Below, piece by piece: positions 43,846 to 52,667 of a DNA stretch of 64,000 bases. Source of the DNA: H17-190 sp034435615 (GTDB lineage: Bacteria > Chloroflexota > Dehalococcoidia > SM23-28-2 > HRBIN24); the NCBI GenBank assembly GCA_034435615.1, contig DAOTWZ010000032.1, positions 1-64,000 of the forward strand. The letters run 5' to 3'. Position 1 is the first letter of the stretch. Each line of letters opens with the position of its first letter. Made by a program: the position numbers and the translations under genes. The notes under the pieces are model-generated. The model searched no databases, had not been told where the DNA came from, and was given only the letters and a program-made list of their open reading frames with translations.

Positions 43846-44580
43846 TTAAGACCGCTCCAGGTTCTGGGCAAGCCATTCCCGCTCCTCCGGGCTGAGGGCG
43901 GCCCGGGCCAGGAGGTCGGGCCGGCGGCGGGCGGTCAGGAGGATGCTCTGGCGGCGTCGCCAGCGGGCGATCTCCTGATGGTTGCCGGAGAGGAGGACGT
44001 CCGGCACCCGCCAGCCACGGAACTCGGCGGGGCGGGTGTAGTGGGGGTACTCCAGCAGGCCCTGAGCGAAGGACTCCTGGTGGGCGGACTCGGGGTCGCC
44101 CAGGGCGCCGGGCAGCAGGCGCACCACGGCGTCCACCACCACCATGGCCGGGAGCTCACCCCCCGACAGGACGTAATCGCCGATGCTGATCTCGTCGGTG
44201 GCCAGGTAGTGGTGGACGCGGGCATCGAAGCCCTCGTAGCGGCCGCAGATGAGGAGGAGCCTCTCCTGGCGGGCCAGCTCTTCGGCCACCTGCTGGGAGA
44301 AGAGCCGGCCAATGGGGGTGAGGAGGACTACGGGCCCCCGCCGGACGTCCATGGCCAGGACGGCCTCGGCGGCGGCGAAGATGGGCTCCGGCTTCATGAC
44401 CATGCCGGGGCCGCCGCCGTAGGGGTAGTCGTCCACAGTGCGGTGGCGGTCGGTGGCCCAGTCGCGGATGTTGTGGACGTGGATCTCCACCAGGCCGGCC
44501 TCCCGCGCCCGCTTGATGATGGACTCATCGAAGGGGCCGCGGAACATCTCCGGGAAGATGGTGAGGATGTCTATGCGCAT
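43846..44580 (-). CDS. trmD: tRNA (guanine37-N1)-methyltransferase
   Basis: SPOUT methyltransferase that makes m1G37 and prevents frameshifting. The 244 residues start [21 protein letters not shown], and include the [13 protein letters not shown] segment, the knot region [12 protein letters not shown], and [28 protein letters not shown]. The ATG at 44580 follows GGAGA; the upstream extension would be non-family sequence. The order trmD-rplS is nearly universal. rpsP and rimM, often upstream, are absent; a MogA-type gene is there instead. Confidence 0.96.
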   Translation of the reverse strand: MRIDILTIFPEMFRGPFDESIIKRAREAGLVEIHVHNIRDWATDRHRTVDDYPYGGGPGMVMKPEPIFAAAEAVLAMDVRRGPVVLLTPIGRLFSQQVAEELARQERLLLICGRYEGFDARVHHYLATDEISIGDYVLSGGELPAMVVVDAVVRLLPGALGDPESAHQESFAQGLLEYPHYTRPAEFRGWRVPDVLLSGNHQEIARWRRRQSILLTARRRPDLLARAALSPEEREWLAQNLERS

Positions 44581-44652
44581 GCTCTCCTGCCTCGCCGGGC
44601 GGTCCCGCCCCTCCCACGGGGCCTCCCACTCTTCCCCACCGGGCACCACCCC

Positions 44653-45147
44653 TCAGGCCGTGCGGTGTTGGGAGGGCTCCCCCCGCAGCAGCTCCACGGC
44701 GTGGGGGAGCACCGGCAGGAGCACCTGCAGGTTCTCCCTCACCCCGCGGGGACTGCCCGGCAGATTGACGATGAGGGTGCGGCCGCGTATGCCGGCCACG
44801 GCCCGGCTGAGCATGGCGAGAGGCGTATGCTTCAGCCCCTCGGCCCGCATGGCCTCGGCCAGGCCGGGGGCCTCGCGGTCGATGACGGCGCGGGTGGCCT
44901 CGGGTGTGACGTCCCGGGGGCCGAAGCCGGTGCCGCCGGTGGTGACTATCAGGTCCAGGCCGTCGGCGTCGGCCCAGGCGCGCAGCCGCTCCTCGATGAG
45001 GGAGCGCTCGTCGGGGACGACCTCGTAGCGCTCCACCGTGGCCTCCAGAGAGGCGAGCATCTCCCGGATGGCGGCGCCGGAGGTGTCCTGGCGCTCGCCG
45101 CGGGCGGCCATGTCGGACACGGTGAGGATCCCCACTCGCAGGACCAT
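44653..45147 (-). CDS. MogA/MoaB-family molybdenum-cofactor protein
   Basis: Molybdopterin-binding fold of 164 residues, with the MoCF motif IVTTGGTGFGPRDVTPEAT (about 67-85) and LIVNLPGSPRGVRENL near the end. In the pathway it adenylylates molybdopterin before metal insertion. MogA and MoaB share this size, and I cannot separate them by eye. No other cofactor genes are in the window. It diverges from mraZ across a 212-nt gap that holds the mraZ promoter and operator. Confidence 0.9.
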   Translation of the reverse strand: MVLRVGILTVSDMAARGERQDTSGAAIREMLASLEATVERYEVVPDERSLIEERLRAWADADGLDLIVTTGGTGFGPRDVTPEATRAVIDREAPGLAEAMRAEGLKHTPLAMLSRAVAGIRGRTLIVNLPGSPRGVRENLQVLLPVLPHAVELLRGEPSQHRTA

Positions 45148-45217
45148 GGGCGCTCTCCTGTGGAAATTGTGTGGATAACCTGCCCGCCGGGCGCCCTCAC
45201 GGGGCGGTGTGGCCCGG

Positions 45218-45226
45218 TGGTATGAT
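45218..45226 (+). promoter_or_regulatory. Extended -10 promoter of the dcw cluster
   Basis: TGGTATGAT at 45218-45226 (TG-N-TATGAT), with no good -35 at 17 nt. It lies immediately before the MraZ-type repeats. Confidence 0.5.
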
Positions 45227-45227
45227 G

Positions 45228-45252
45228 TGGGAGGAAGTGGGGAGAGGTGGTG
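45228..45252 (+). promoter_or_regulatory. MraZ operator: three TGGNN direct repeats spaced 10 bp
   Basis: TGGGA (45228), TGGGG (45238) and TGGTG (45248), each separated by 5 nt, just downstream of the mraZ -10 box. MraZ in other bacteria binds TGGGN repeats with 5-nt spacers and represses its own cluster, so this is the expected auto-operator. It covers the expected transcription start. Confidence 0.7.
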
Positions 45253-45292
45253 GCCTCTCCCTGGCTCCCTCGCCCAATCTGTTCAACTCTCG

Positions 45293-45312
45293 CCGTGGTC
45301 AATATACCACGG
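45293..45312. repeat. Inverted repeat in the mraZ leader
   Basis: CCGTGGT, a CAATAT loop, ACCACGG: a perfect 7-bp inverted repeat 48 nt upstream of the mraZ start. It could be a leader hairpin or a second operator. Confidence 0.45.
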
Positions 45313-45359
45313 GCAGGGGGCGGCAGAAAGGGCACAGCTCGGCAGAGGTGGTAGCAGGT

Positions 45360-45782
45360 TTGGCGTTTCGGGGTACCTATGAGTACTCCATGGACGATAG
45401 GGGCCGCGTACCCATACCGGCCCGCTTCCGCCACCTGTTCACCGATGGCGCCAAGCTGACCCTGAGCCCCGACGGCTGCGTGGAGGTCTGGACCAACGAG
45501 GGGTTCGAGAGGATGGAGGAGCGAGTGACGGCGGAGCCAGCCACCACCCTGAAGGGGCGGCGGCTGCGCCGTGGCTTCTCCGTCCGCTCCTGGGACGTGG
45601 AGCTGGACCGCCAGGGCAGGGTCCTGATCCCTCAGTACCTGCGGGAGAAGGCGGGGCTGGACGGCACGGTGATCATCGCCGGGCGCATCGAGTGTCTGGA
45701 GATCTGGAACCAGAGGCGGTGGGAGGAGGAGATGGAGCAGGTGGAGGCCACCTACCGTGAGGAGCTGGAGTCCCTGAGGTGA
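45360..45782 (+). CDS. mraZ: Transcriptional regulator MraZ
   Basis: DNA-binding repressor of the division cluster. From the TTG at 45360 the product is 140 residues and starts MAFRGTYEYSMDDRGRVPIPARFRH, the exact family start; a second AbrB-like SpoVT half follows with SWDVELDRQGRVLIPQYLREKAGL. GAGGTGG lies 8 nt before the TTG; the open frame continues upstream but would add 63 non-family residues. Its operator repeats are at 45228-45252. It heads the cluster and rsmH starts 15 nt after it. Confidence 0.93.
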   Translation: MAFRGTYEYSMDDRGRVPIPARFRHLFTDGAKLTLSPDGCVEVWTNEGFERMEERVTAEPATTLKGRRLRRGFSVRSWDVELDRQGRVLIPQYLREKAGLDGTVIIAGRIECLEIWNQRRWEEEMEQVEATYREELESLR

Positions 45783-45797
45783 TGCGGGGAGGCAACG

Positions 45798-46742
45798 ATG
45801 TTGGTGAGAGAGATCGCCCCTGAGACGACACTGCACACGCCGGTGATGGTGGAGGAGGTCCTCCACTACCTGGACGTCCTGCCCGGCGGCCGTTACGTGG
45901 ACTGCACGGTGGGCACCGGCGGCCACGCCGAGACCGTCCTGGAGATGGCCTCTCCCGGCGGGCTGCTCCTGGGCCTGGACGTGGACGCCCAGGCCCTGGC
46001 CCTGGCCGGAAAGCGCCTGGAGCGCTTCTGGCCCGATGTGCGGCTGGTGGAGGCCAACTACCGCGACCTGGCGGCCGTCTGCCGGGAGTACAGCTTCATA
46101 CCCGTCCACGGCGTCCTCTTCGACCTGGGCCTCTCCTCCCTCCAGCTCGCCCAGGCCGAGCGCGGCTTCAGCTTCCAGCGGGAGGGGCCGCTGGACATGC
46201 GCTTCGATCAGGAGCAGGAGCTGACCGCCTTCGATATCGTCAACCACTGCTCGGAGGTGGAGCTGGCCCGCATCATCTGGCAGTATGGCGAGGAACGGCA
46301 GAGCCGTCGCATCGCCCGTGCCATCGTGCGGGCGCGGCCCATCCACACCACGCGGGAGCTGGCGGAGGTGGTGTCCCGGGCCGTGCGGGCGCCCGGCCAC
46401 CGCCTGCATCCCGCCACCAGGACCTTCCAGGCGTTGCGCATAGCCGTCAACCGGGAGCTGGAGAACCTGGAGATGGCCCTGGCCCAGGCGGTGCAGGTGC
46501 TGGGCCGCGGCGGCCGGCTGGTGGTCATCTCCTACCACTCCCTGGAGGACCGCATCGTCAAACAGTTCCTGCAGCGGGAGAGCCAGGACTGCATCTGCCC
46601 GCCGGACCTGCCCAAGTGCCTGTGCGGGCACCGGGCCACCCTCCGGCCCCTCACCCGCTCGCCCGTGCGGCCCTCCGAAGGCGAGGTCCGCAGGAACCCG
46701 CGCTCCCGCAGCGCCCTCCTGCGGGCGGCCGAGAAGCTGTAA
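45798..46742 (+). CDS. rsmH: 16S rRNA (cytosine1402-N4)-methyltransferase
   Basis: Rossmann-fold methyltransferase acting on C1402 of 16S rRNA, old name MraW. The 314 residues include LHTPVMVEEVLHYLDV, the SAM motif VDCTVGTGGHAETVLE, FDLGLSSLQL and the RMSF-like MRFDQEQELTAFDIVN segment, and the C-terminal RSRSALLRAAEKL. The ATG at 45798 has GGGAGG five nt upstream. Second gene of the dcw cluster. Confidence 0.96.
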   Translation: MLVREIAPETTLHTPVMVEEVLHYLDVLPGGRYVDCTVGTGGHAETVLEMASPGGLLLGLDVDAQALALAGKRLERFWPDVRLVEANYRDLAAVCREYSFIPVHGVLFDLGLSSLQLAQAERGFSFQREGPLDMRFDQEQELTAFDIVNHCSEVELARIIWQYGEERQSRRIARAIVRARPIHTTRELAEVVSRAVRAPGHRLHPATRTFQALRIAVNRELENLEMALAQAVQVLGRGGRLVVISYHSLEDRIVKQFLQRESQDCICPPDLPKCLCGHRATLRPLTRSPVRPSEGEVRRNPRSRSALLRAAEKL

Positions 46743-46754
46743 GGACAGGACGAG

Positions 46755-47198
46755 ATGGCCGCCGTTCGTCCCCGCGTCAGCCTCCGCCCCTCCACCTGGC
46801 CTTTGCCCTGGCTGGGGCTGCCCCTGGTCATCGTCCTCTCGTCCCTGGCCGTGGGGCTGGCGGCCCTCCTGCCCCTCACCCAGTACGGGAGCGCCGCCAC
46901 CACCAGCGCCTCCCTGGACCAGCTGGAGCGAGACCGCAGCGCCTGGCAGGCGCGTGTGGACGAACTGGAAGCGGAGGTGGCCCGCCTCTCTTCCCTGGAC
47001 CGTATAGAGCGAGAGGCGCGTGAGCGCCTGGGGATGGTCCCGCCAGAGGAGGTGGTCTACATAGAGGTGCCCGTGGCCCGCCCCGAGGGCCCCAAGGTAC
47101 CCGACCGTTACCTCGAACGCCCCGCCCGAGCGGAGGGGGAGGTCGGCGCGGACAGCGCCTGGTGGGAGAAGCTCTTGGGCTGGCTGCCCCTGCCCTAA
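46755..47198 (+). CDS. ftsL: FtsL/DivIC-like septum formation protein
   Basis: Bitopic membrane protein of 147 residues: a basic cytoplasmic start, one helix (about 20-43), and a coiled coil (about 52-85; LDQLERDRSAWQARVDELEAEVARLSS), followed by the IEREARERLGMVPPEEVVYIEV segment typical of septum initiators. A Pro/Glu tail ends with an aromatic WWEKLLGWLPLP, which is unusual for the family. Position between rsmH and the PBP gene fits FtsL. It should bind FtsQ and the FtsW-PBP pair. Confidence 0.85.
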   Translation: MAAVRPRVSLRPSTWPLPWLGLPLVIVLSSLAVGLAALLPLTQYGSAATTSASLDQLERDRSAWQARVDELEAEVARLSSLDRIEREARERLGMVPPEEVVYIEVPVARPEGPKVPDRYLERPARAEGEVGADSAWWEKLLGWLPLP

Positions 47199-47207
47199 GA
47201 GGGCCCC

Positions 47208-48932
47208 ATGGCCGGCGGGAAGTTCTCTTGGCGGCTGTGGGCCCTGGCCATCGGCATGGGCCTCGGTTTCCTGGTGCTGACCGGGCGGCTGGCCCAGCTC
47301 CAGATCATCGAACATGAGACCTACGCCCAGCGGGCGCGCCTCACTCGCCTCCACGACGAGAAGACGATAGGCCACCGGGGGGCCATTCTGGACGCCAACG
47401 GCCACCCCCTGGCCATGAGCGTCCAGGCCTACAACGTCCTGGTAGAACGACGCGCCTGGCAGGACACTCAGAAGGCCCTGGAGGCGGCCCGCCAACTGGC
47501 CGCCATCACCGGCGGCTCCCCGGAGGAGATGGTGCGCACCGTCCAGGGGACGGAGCTCTTCGAGACCAAGGTGGCCCAGTACATCAGCTTCGAGCAGGCG
47601 CAGCAGGTCCGCCGCCTGGGGCTGCCCGGCGTGCGGGTGGAGGCGGACAGCCGGCGCATCTATCCCGAGGGGAGCCTGGCCGCCCAGCTCATCGGCGTCA
47701 TCGGCCGGGACAAGGTGGGGCTGGCCGGCCTGGAGGCTGACCTCAACTCCATCCTCCAGGGCCAGCCTGGGGAGACGGTGGTGGAGCGGGACGCCCTGGG
47801 GCAGGACCTCTTCTGGGCCCAGTGGCAGCAGGTGCCGCCCCAGCCGGGGTCGGATGTCGTCCTTACCATAGACCGCTACCTGCAGCGAGTGGCGGAACAG
47901 GCCCTGGAGGAGGCGGTGAAGGCCAACCGGGCGGCCGGAGGGACCGTCATAGTGGTGGAGGTCAAGACGGGGGCCATCCTGGCTATGGCCAGCCGCCCCA
48001 CCTTCGACCTGACCAACCCCGACTTCAGCGACCCCGCCAAGATAGGGCTCTTCCGCAACCCGGCCATAACGGACACCTACGAGCCGGGCTCCGTCTTCAA
48101 GCTCATCACCACCGCCGCCGCCCTGGACAGCGGCGTCGCCCGGCCGGACACCGTCTGGTACGACTCGGGCGTCGTCCAGATCGGAGGGTGGCAGATCCGC
48201 AACTGGGACTTCAGCGCCAACGGCCCCCAGACCGTCACCCAGATGCTCACCAAGAGCCTCAACACCGGCTCCGTCTGGCTGGCCCAGCAGCTAGGGCCCC
48301 AGCGCTTCTACGACTACGTGCGACGCTTCGGCTTCGGCGAGCCGACAGGGATCGACCTGAGCGGCGAAGTGGCAGGCCAGGTACGGGGGCCCAACGACCC
48401 CTCCTGGTACCCGGTAGACCTGGCCACCAACTCCTTCGGCCAGGGGATCAGCGTCACCCCCCTGCAGATGGCCATGGCCCTGGCCGCCATCGCCAACGAC
48501 GGCAAGCTCATGAGACCCTACGTGGTGAGGGCGGTGACGGGCCCCGATGGCGTCCGGGAGACGCAGCCCCAGGCGGTGCGTCAGGTCATCTCCCCGGAGG
48601 CCGCCCGTACCCTCCTCCAGATGATGGGAGAGGTGGCAGCCAAGATCTCCCCCTCTCTCCTGAGCGTGCCCGGTTACCGCGTGGGCGGGAAGACGGGGAC
48701 GGCCAACGTGGCCACCGTGGGAGGCGGCTACAAGCCCGGCGCCTACATCTCCTCCTTCGCTGGCGTGGTGCCCCTGGAGGACCCCCAACTGGCCATCCTG
48801 GTGAAGATCGACGAGCCCAAGGGTGCCCCCTGGGGCACGGTGGTGGCAGCGCCCGTCTTCGGCAAGATCGCCCAGCAGGCCATGGCTTACTACAAGGTCC
48901 CCCCCAGCACCGGGCTGGTGGTAAGGCGTTAA
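47208..48932 (+). CDS. ftsI: Penicillin-binding protein 2 / FtsI-type septal transpeptidase
   Basis: Class B transpeptidase that crosslinks septal peptidoglycan with FtsW. The 574 residues have an N-terminal membrane helix (about 5-27), a PBP dimerisation domain (IGHRGAILDANGHPLAMSV) and a transpeptidase domain with the SVFK motif at 295-298, SLN at 350-352 and KTG at 495-497. There are no PASTA domains. It starts 9 nt after ftsL. In most bacteria murE follows; here murF is next. Confidence 0.95.
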   Translation: MAGGKFSWRLWALAIGMGLGFLVLTGRLAQLQIIEHETYAQRARLTRLHDEKTIGHRGAILDANGHPLAMSVQAYNVLVERRAWQDTQKALEAARQLAAITGGSPEEMVRTVQGTELFETKVAQYISFEQAQQVRRLGLPGVRVEADSRRIYPEGSLAAQLIGVIGRDKVGLAGLEADLNSILQGQPGETVVERDALGQDLFWAQWQQVPPQPGSDVVLTIDRYLQRVAEQALEEAVKANRAAGGTVIVVEVKTGAILAMASRPTFDLTNPDFSDPAKIGLFRNPAITDTYEPGSVFKLITTAAALDSGVARPDTVWYDSGVVQIGGWQIRNWDFSANGPQTVTQMLTKSLNTGSVWLAQQLGPQRFYDYVRRFGFGEPTGIDLSGEVAGQVRGPNDPSWYPVDLATNSFGQGISVTPLQMAMALAAIANDGKLMRPYVVRAVTGPDGVRETQPQAVRQVISPEAARTLLQMMGEVAAKISPSLLSVPGYRVGGKTGTANVATVGGGYKPGAYISSFAGVVPLEDPQLAILVKIDEPKGAPWGTVVAAPVFGKIAQQAMAYYKVPPSTGLVVRR

Positions 48933-48937
48933 GTAAG

Positions 48938-50314
48938 ATGGAGATGCTGACCCTCCAGCAGGTCACCCGCTACCTCGAGCCCGTCCTGGTGGCCCGCAGC
49001 GCCGCCCGGATAGAAGACCTGACCTTCACAGGCGTGGCCATCGACTCGCGGCGCGTCTCCCCGGGCGAGCTCTTCCTCGCCCTGCCGGGCGAGAGGCACG
49101 ACGGCCACCAGTTCCTGGCCGAGGCGGTGTCCCGCGGCGCCCGCGGCCTGGTGGTCTCCCGACCAGTGGTCGAGCCGTACCGCGACGTCGTCACCTTTCA
49201 GGTGAGCGATACGCTGCAGGCGTTGCAGCGGTTGGGCGCGGGATGTCTGGCCGACCACCCGGGCCTGCAGGTGATAGGGGTCACGGGCAGCGTGGGCAAG
49301 ACCACCTGCAAGGAGCTGATAGCGTCCGTCCTCTCCGCCCGCTATCGCGTCCTGAAGAGCACCGGGAACCTGAACACGGAGATCGGTCTCCCCCTATCCC
49401 TGGCCGGCCTGGAGGCGGGGCACCAGGCGGCCGTCCTGGAGATGGGGATGACGGCGCGGGGGGACATCGCCCTCCTGTGTCGCATCGCCCCTCCCTGTAT
49501 AGGGGTGGTCACCTCCATAGCGCCCGTGCACCTGGAGCGGCTGGGTTCGCTGGGGGCCATCGCCGCTGCCAAGGGGGAGCTTCTGGAGGCGCTCCCTCCG
49601 GACGGCGTGGCCATAGTCAACGGCGACAGCCCTTGGGCCCACCGCCTGGCCGCCCGCACGCGGGCGCGCGTCGTCTTCTACGGCCTCTCCCCCCAGTGTC
49701 AGGTGCGAGGGGAGGGGCTGGAGAGCCATGGCCTGGACGGCATCTCCTTCTACCTGTGCGCCCGGGGCGAGCGAGTGCCCGTGCGCTCCCCCATGCCGGG
49801 GCGTCACAACCTGCACAATCTGCTGGCGGCCGCCGCCGTCGCCCTGGAGATGGGGATGACGCTGGAGGAGGTGGCCTCGGCCCTCGCCTGCGCCCGCACC
49901 GACCTCCGCCTGCGAGTGGTGGAGGGGCCGCGGGGAAGCACCATCATCGACGATTCCTACAACGCCAGCCCCCCCTCCGTCCTGGCGGCCCTGGACCTGC
50001 TGGGGGAGCTGCCCGGCCGCCGTCTGGCCCTCCTGGGCGATATGCGGGAGCTGGGCCCGGCCGACGAGGAGGGCCACCGTCAGGTGGGGGTCCGGGCAGC
50101 CGCCACTACGGACGTTCTCCTCCTGGTGGGGGAGCGGGCGCCGCTCATGGCGGAGGCGGCCCGGGAGGCCGGACACCGGGACGTGCGGGTGCTGCTGGAC
50201 AAGGAGGAGGCGGCGGCCCTCCTGGCCCGGGAGCTCCAGCCCGGGGACTACCTCCTGGTCAAGGCCTCGCGGGCCCTGGCCCTGGAGACGGTGGTCGAGG
50301 CCCTGCGTCCATGA
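48938..50314 (+). CDS. murF: UDP-N-acetylmuramoyl-tripeptide:D-Ala-D-Ala ligase
   Basis: Adds D-Ala-D-Ala to the UDP-MurNAc-tripeptide. From the ATG at 48938 the product is 458 residues with VTGSVGKTTCKELI (P loop), STGNLNTEIGLPLSLAGLE, VLEMGMTARGDI, and the late IIDDSYNASPPSVLAALDLL and LLGDMRELG, the MurF-type C-terminal domain. Six nt separate it from ftsI. The murE gene that usually stands here is absent. Its stop overlaps mraY (ATGA). Confidence 0.95.
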   Translation: MEMLTLQQVTRYLEPVLVARSAARIEDLTFTGVAIDSRRVSPGELFLALPGERHDGHQFLAEAVSRGARGLVVSRPVVEPYRDVVTFQVSDTLQALQRLGAGCLADHPGLQVIGVTGSVGKTTCKELIASVLSARYRVLKSTGNLNTEIGLPLSLAGLEAGHQAAVLEMGMTARGDIALLCRIAPPCIGVVTSIAPVHLERLGSLGAIAAAKGELLEALPPDGVAIVNGDSPWAHRLAARTRARVVFYGLSPQCQVRGEGLESHGLDGISFYLCARGERVPVRSPMPGRHNLHNLLAAAAVALEMGMTLEEVASALACARTDLRLRVVEGPRGSTIIDDSYNASPPSVLAALDLLGELPGRRLALLGDMRELGPADEEGHRQVGVRAAATTDVLLLVGERAPLMAEAAREAGHRDVRVLLDKEEAAALLARELQPGDYLLVKASRALALETVVEALRP

Positions 50315-51270
50315 TCCATGCCCTGAGCGTGGGAGCGATGGCCCTGTTAGTGGCGACCCTGGCGGGAGCACCTCTGGTGTCGGCCCTGAGGCGCGTCCGC
50401 CTGGGCAAGGCGATAAACCCCTGGGGACCCCGGTCCCACCAGGCCAAAGCGGGGACGCCCACCATGGGGGGAGTCCTCATCTGGGGCACTGCCCTCCTCT
50501 TCACCGCCGTGGAGCTGGCCCGCGAGCGGGCCCTGGGCGTTCCCCTGGGGGCGGTGCTGGCCCTGGCCTCCCTGGGCCTGGTGGACGACCTGGGCTCCCT
50601 GCAGGGCCAGCGCCAGTGGGCCCTCAACAAGCGGCTCAAGTTCGCCGTCTTCATCGTCCTGGGGCTGACGGTGGCCGCCGTCCTCCGCTGGCGACTGGGA
50701 CACCGGGGCGTCCTCGTCCCCTTCGTGGGGGAGTTCGATCTGGGCCCCTGGTACCTGCTGGCGGCCACCGCCGTGCTGGTGCTGACGGTGGGCGGCGTGG
50801 CCGTCACCGATGGCCTGGACGGGCTGGCCGCCGGGACGGGGGCCATAGCCTATCTGGCATACGGAGGGATCGCCCTGGCCCAGGGACAGGAGGCGCTGGC
50901 GGCCTTCGCCTTCGCCATGGCGGGGGCGGCGCTGGCCTTCCTCTGGTACAACAGCTACCCGGCCCAGATGTTCATGGGGGACACGGGAGCGCTGGCCCTG
51001 GGCGGAGGGCTGGCCGTCCTGGCCCTGATGACGGACCAGTGGCTGGTGCTCCCCCTCATCGGCGTCGTCTTCCTGCTGGAGGGGGCCTCTGTCTACATCC
51101 AGGTGGCCTACTTCCGCCTGACCGGGGGAAGGCGCCTCTTCCGCATGGCGCCCCTGCACCACCACTTCGAGTCCCTCGGCTGGCCGGAGCCGAAGGTGGT
51201 GCAGCGCTTCTGGCTGCTGGGCGCCCTGGGGGCGCTGGTCGGGGTCATCCTGGCCCTGGAGGGGGCATGA
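50311..51270 (+). CDS. mraY: Phospho-N-acetylmuramoyl-pentapeptide transferase
   Basis: Integral membrane enzyme forming lipid I on undecaprenyl phosphate. The 319 residues have about ten helices, the GTPTMGG motif (about 49-55), the active-site DD pair in LGLVDDLGSL, NxxNxxDGLDGLAAGTG-like VTDGLDGLAAGTG, NSYPAQMFMGDTGALALGG and the terminal LHHHFES motif. The ATG at 50311 overlaps the murF stop by 4 nt and the gene overlaps murD by 4 nt. The length is at the short end of the family (about 320-360). Confidence 0.95.
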   Translation: MIHALSVGAMALLVATLAGAPLVSALRRVRLGKAINPWGPRSHQAKAGTPTMGGVLIWGTALLFTAVELARERALGVPLGAVLALASLGLVDDLGSLQGQRQWALNKRLKFAVFIVLGLTVAAVLRWRLGHRGVLVPFVGEFDLGPWYLLAATAVLVLTVGGVAVTDGLDGLAAGTGAIAYLAYGGIALAQGQEALAAFAFAMAGAALAFLWYNSYPAQMFMGDTGALALGGGLAVLALMTDQWLVLPLIGVVFLLEGASVYIQVAYFRLTGGRRLFRMAPLHHHFESLGWPEPKVVQRFWLLGALGALVGVILALEGA

Positions 51271-52667
51271 TGGACTTCCGCGGGCGACGGGTGACGGTGG
51301 TGGGCCTCGGCATCGAGGGGGTGGACATGGTCCGCTACCTGGTGGGCCGGGGCGCCCTCGTCACCGTCAGCGACGCCAAGCCGCCGGAGCGACTGGCAGA
51401 GCGCCTCCGCGAGATAGAGGGGCTGCCGGTGGCCCTCTCTCTGGGCGAGAACGATCCCGAAGTCATCGCCGGGGCGGATTACGTCTTCGTCTCGCAGGGG
51501 GTCCCCCTGGACCTGCCCGGCATCGAGGCGGCGCGGCGCCGGGGCGTGCCTGTCCTCTCCATGCTGGCCCTCTTCCTTGAGCTCTGCCCCGGGCCGGTGG
51601 TTGGCATCACCGGTTCCAGCGGCAAGACCACCACCACCTCCCTGGTGGCGGAGGTCTTCCGGGCGGAGGGTCTGCCCCACTTCCTGGGGGGCAACATCGG
51701 CGTGGGGCTGCTGCAGCACCTGGCCGTCCTCCACCCCTATACCTGGGTTGTCCTGGAGGTGAGCCATACCCAGCTCCAGCTGGTGTGGCGCAGCCCCCAC
51801 GTGGCGGCGGTGCTCAACATCACGCCCAACCACCTGGACCGCTTCACCTGGGACGAGTACCGGGCCCTCAAGGCCAACATCCTGCGCTACCAGGGCCCGG
51901 GGGACTGGGCCGTCCTGGGCTACGACGACGCCGAGGCGCGCGCTCTGGCCCCGCGGGTGCGGGGGCGCGTCCTCTTCTTCACCCTGGGGGACGAGCTGCC
52001 GGGCGACGGCGTGCTGGTCTCCCGCGGCCGGGCCGTCTGGCAGTGCGACGGGAGACGTGAGGCGCTCTTTCCCCTCTCCTCCGTGCGGCTGCGGGGGCGC
52101 CACAACCTCCAGAACGCCCTGGCGGCGGCGGCCATAGCGCGGGCCTGCGGCCTCAGCCCCCGCGCCATCGCCCGGGCGGTGGCCAGCTTCCGGGGCGTGG
52201 AGCACCGGCTGGAGCTGGTGGCTGTCATCGATGGCGTCGAGTATTACAACGACAGCATTGCCACCACCCCCGCCCGCACCCTGGCCGGCCTCCGCTGCTT
52301 CGAGCAACCTGTGGTGTTGCTCCTGGGCGGGCGGGAGAAGCACCTGCCGCTGGAGGAGCTGGCGCAGGAGGCCTGCCGGCGCTGCCGTGCCGTAGTCCTC
52401 TTCGGTGAGGCGGCGCCCAAGCTGGAGGCCGCCCTCCTGGAGGCGGCCGCCGTCCTGCCGGAGGGGGGAAGGCCGCCCCTGGTGCGCGTCGGGGGCCTGG
52501 CGGAGGCGGTGGAGGCAGCCCGCTCCCTGGCCCGACCGGGCGATGCTGTCCTCCTCTCTCCCGCCTGCGCCAGCTACGACGCCTACGACAACTTCGAGGA
52601 ACGGGGCCGGCACTTCCGGCAACTGGTGCTGGCCCTGGTGAAGGAGGGAGAGCCATCGCTCGCCTGA
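51267..52667 (+). CDS. murD: UDP-N-acetylmuramoylalanine-D-glutamate ligase
   Basis: Adds D-Glu to UDP-MurNAc-L-Ala. The 466 residues have the N-terminal Rossmann motif VVGLGIEGVDMVRYL, the P loop GITGSSGKTTTTSLVAEVF, NITPNHLDRF and YNDSIATTPARTLAGLRCF, and a C-terminal domain with LLLGGREKHLPL. Two adjacent ATGs (51267, 51270) overlap the mraY stop. The ribosome site GGAGGGAG near its end (52643-52650) serves ftsW. Confidence 0.95.
   Translation: MMDFRGRRVTVVGLGIEGVDMVRYLVGRGALVTVSDAKPPERLAERLREIEGLPVALSLGENDPEVIAGADYVFVSQGVPLDLPGIEAARRRGVPVLSMLALFLELCPGPVVGITGSSGKTTTTSLVAEVFRAEGLPHFLGGNIGVGLLQHLAVLHPYTWVVLEVSHTQLQLVWRSPHVAAVLNITPNHLDRFTWDEYRALKANILRYQGPGDWAVLGYDDAEARALAPRVRGRVLFFTLGDELPGDGVLVSRGRAVWQCDGRREALFPLSSVRLRGRHNLQNALAAAAIARACGLSPRAIARAVASFRGVEHRLELVAVIDGVEYYNDSIATTPARTLAGLRCFEQPVVLLLGGREKHLPLEELAQEACRRCRAVVLFGEAAPKLEAALLEAAAVLPEGGRPPLVRVGGLAEAVEAARSLARPGDAVLLSPACASYDAYDNFEERGRHFRQLVLALVKEGEPSLA

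Noticed and set aside
44949..47495. An 848-codon open frame on the minus strand across mraZ, rsmH and ftsL
   Set aside because: It lies antisense to three well-identified genes, has Gln/His/Gly-rich shadow composition and no family features. Long antisense frames are expected in GC-rich DNA.
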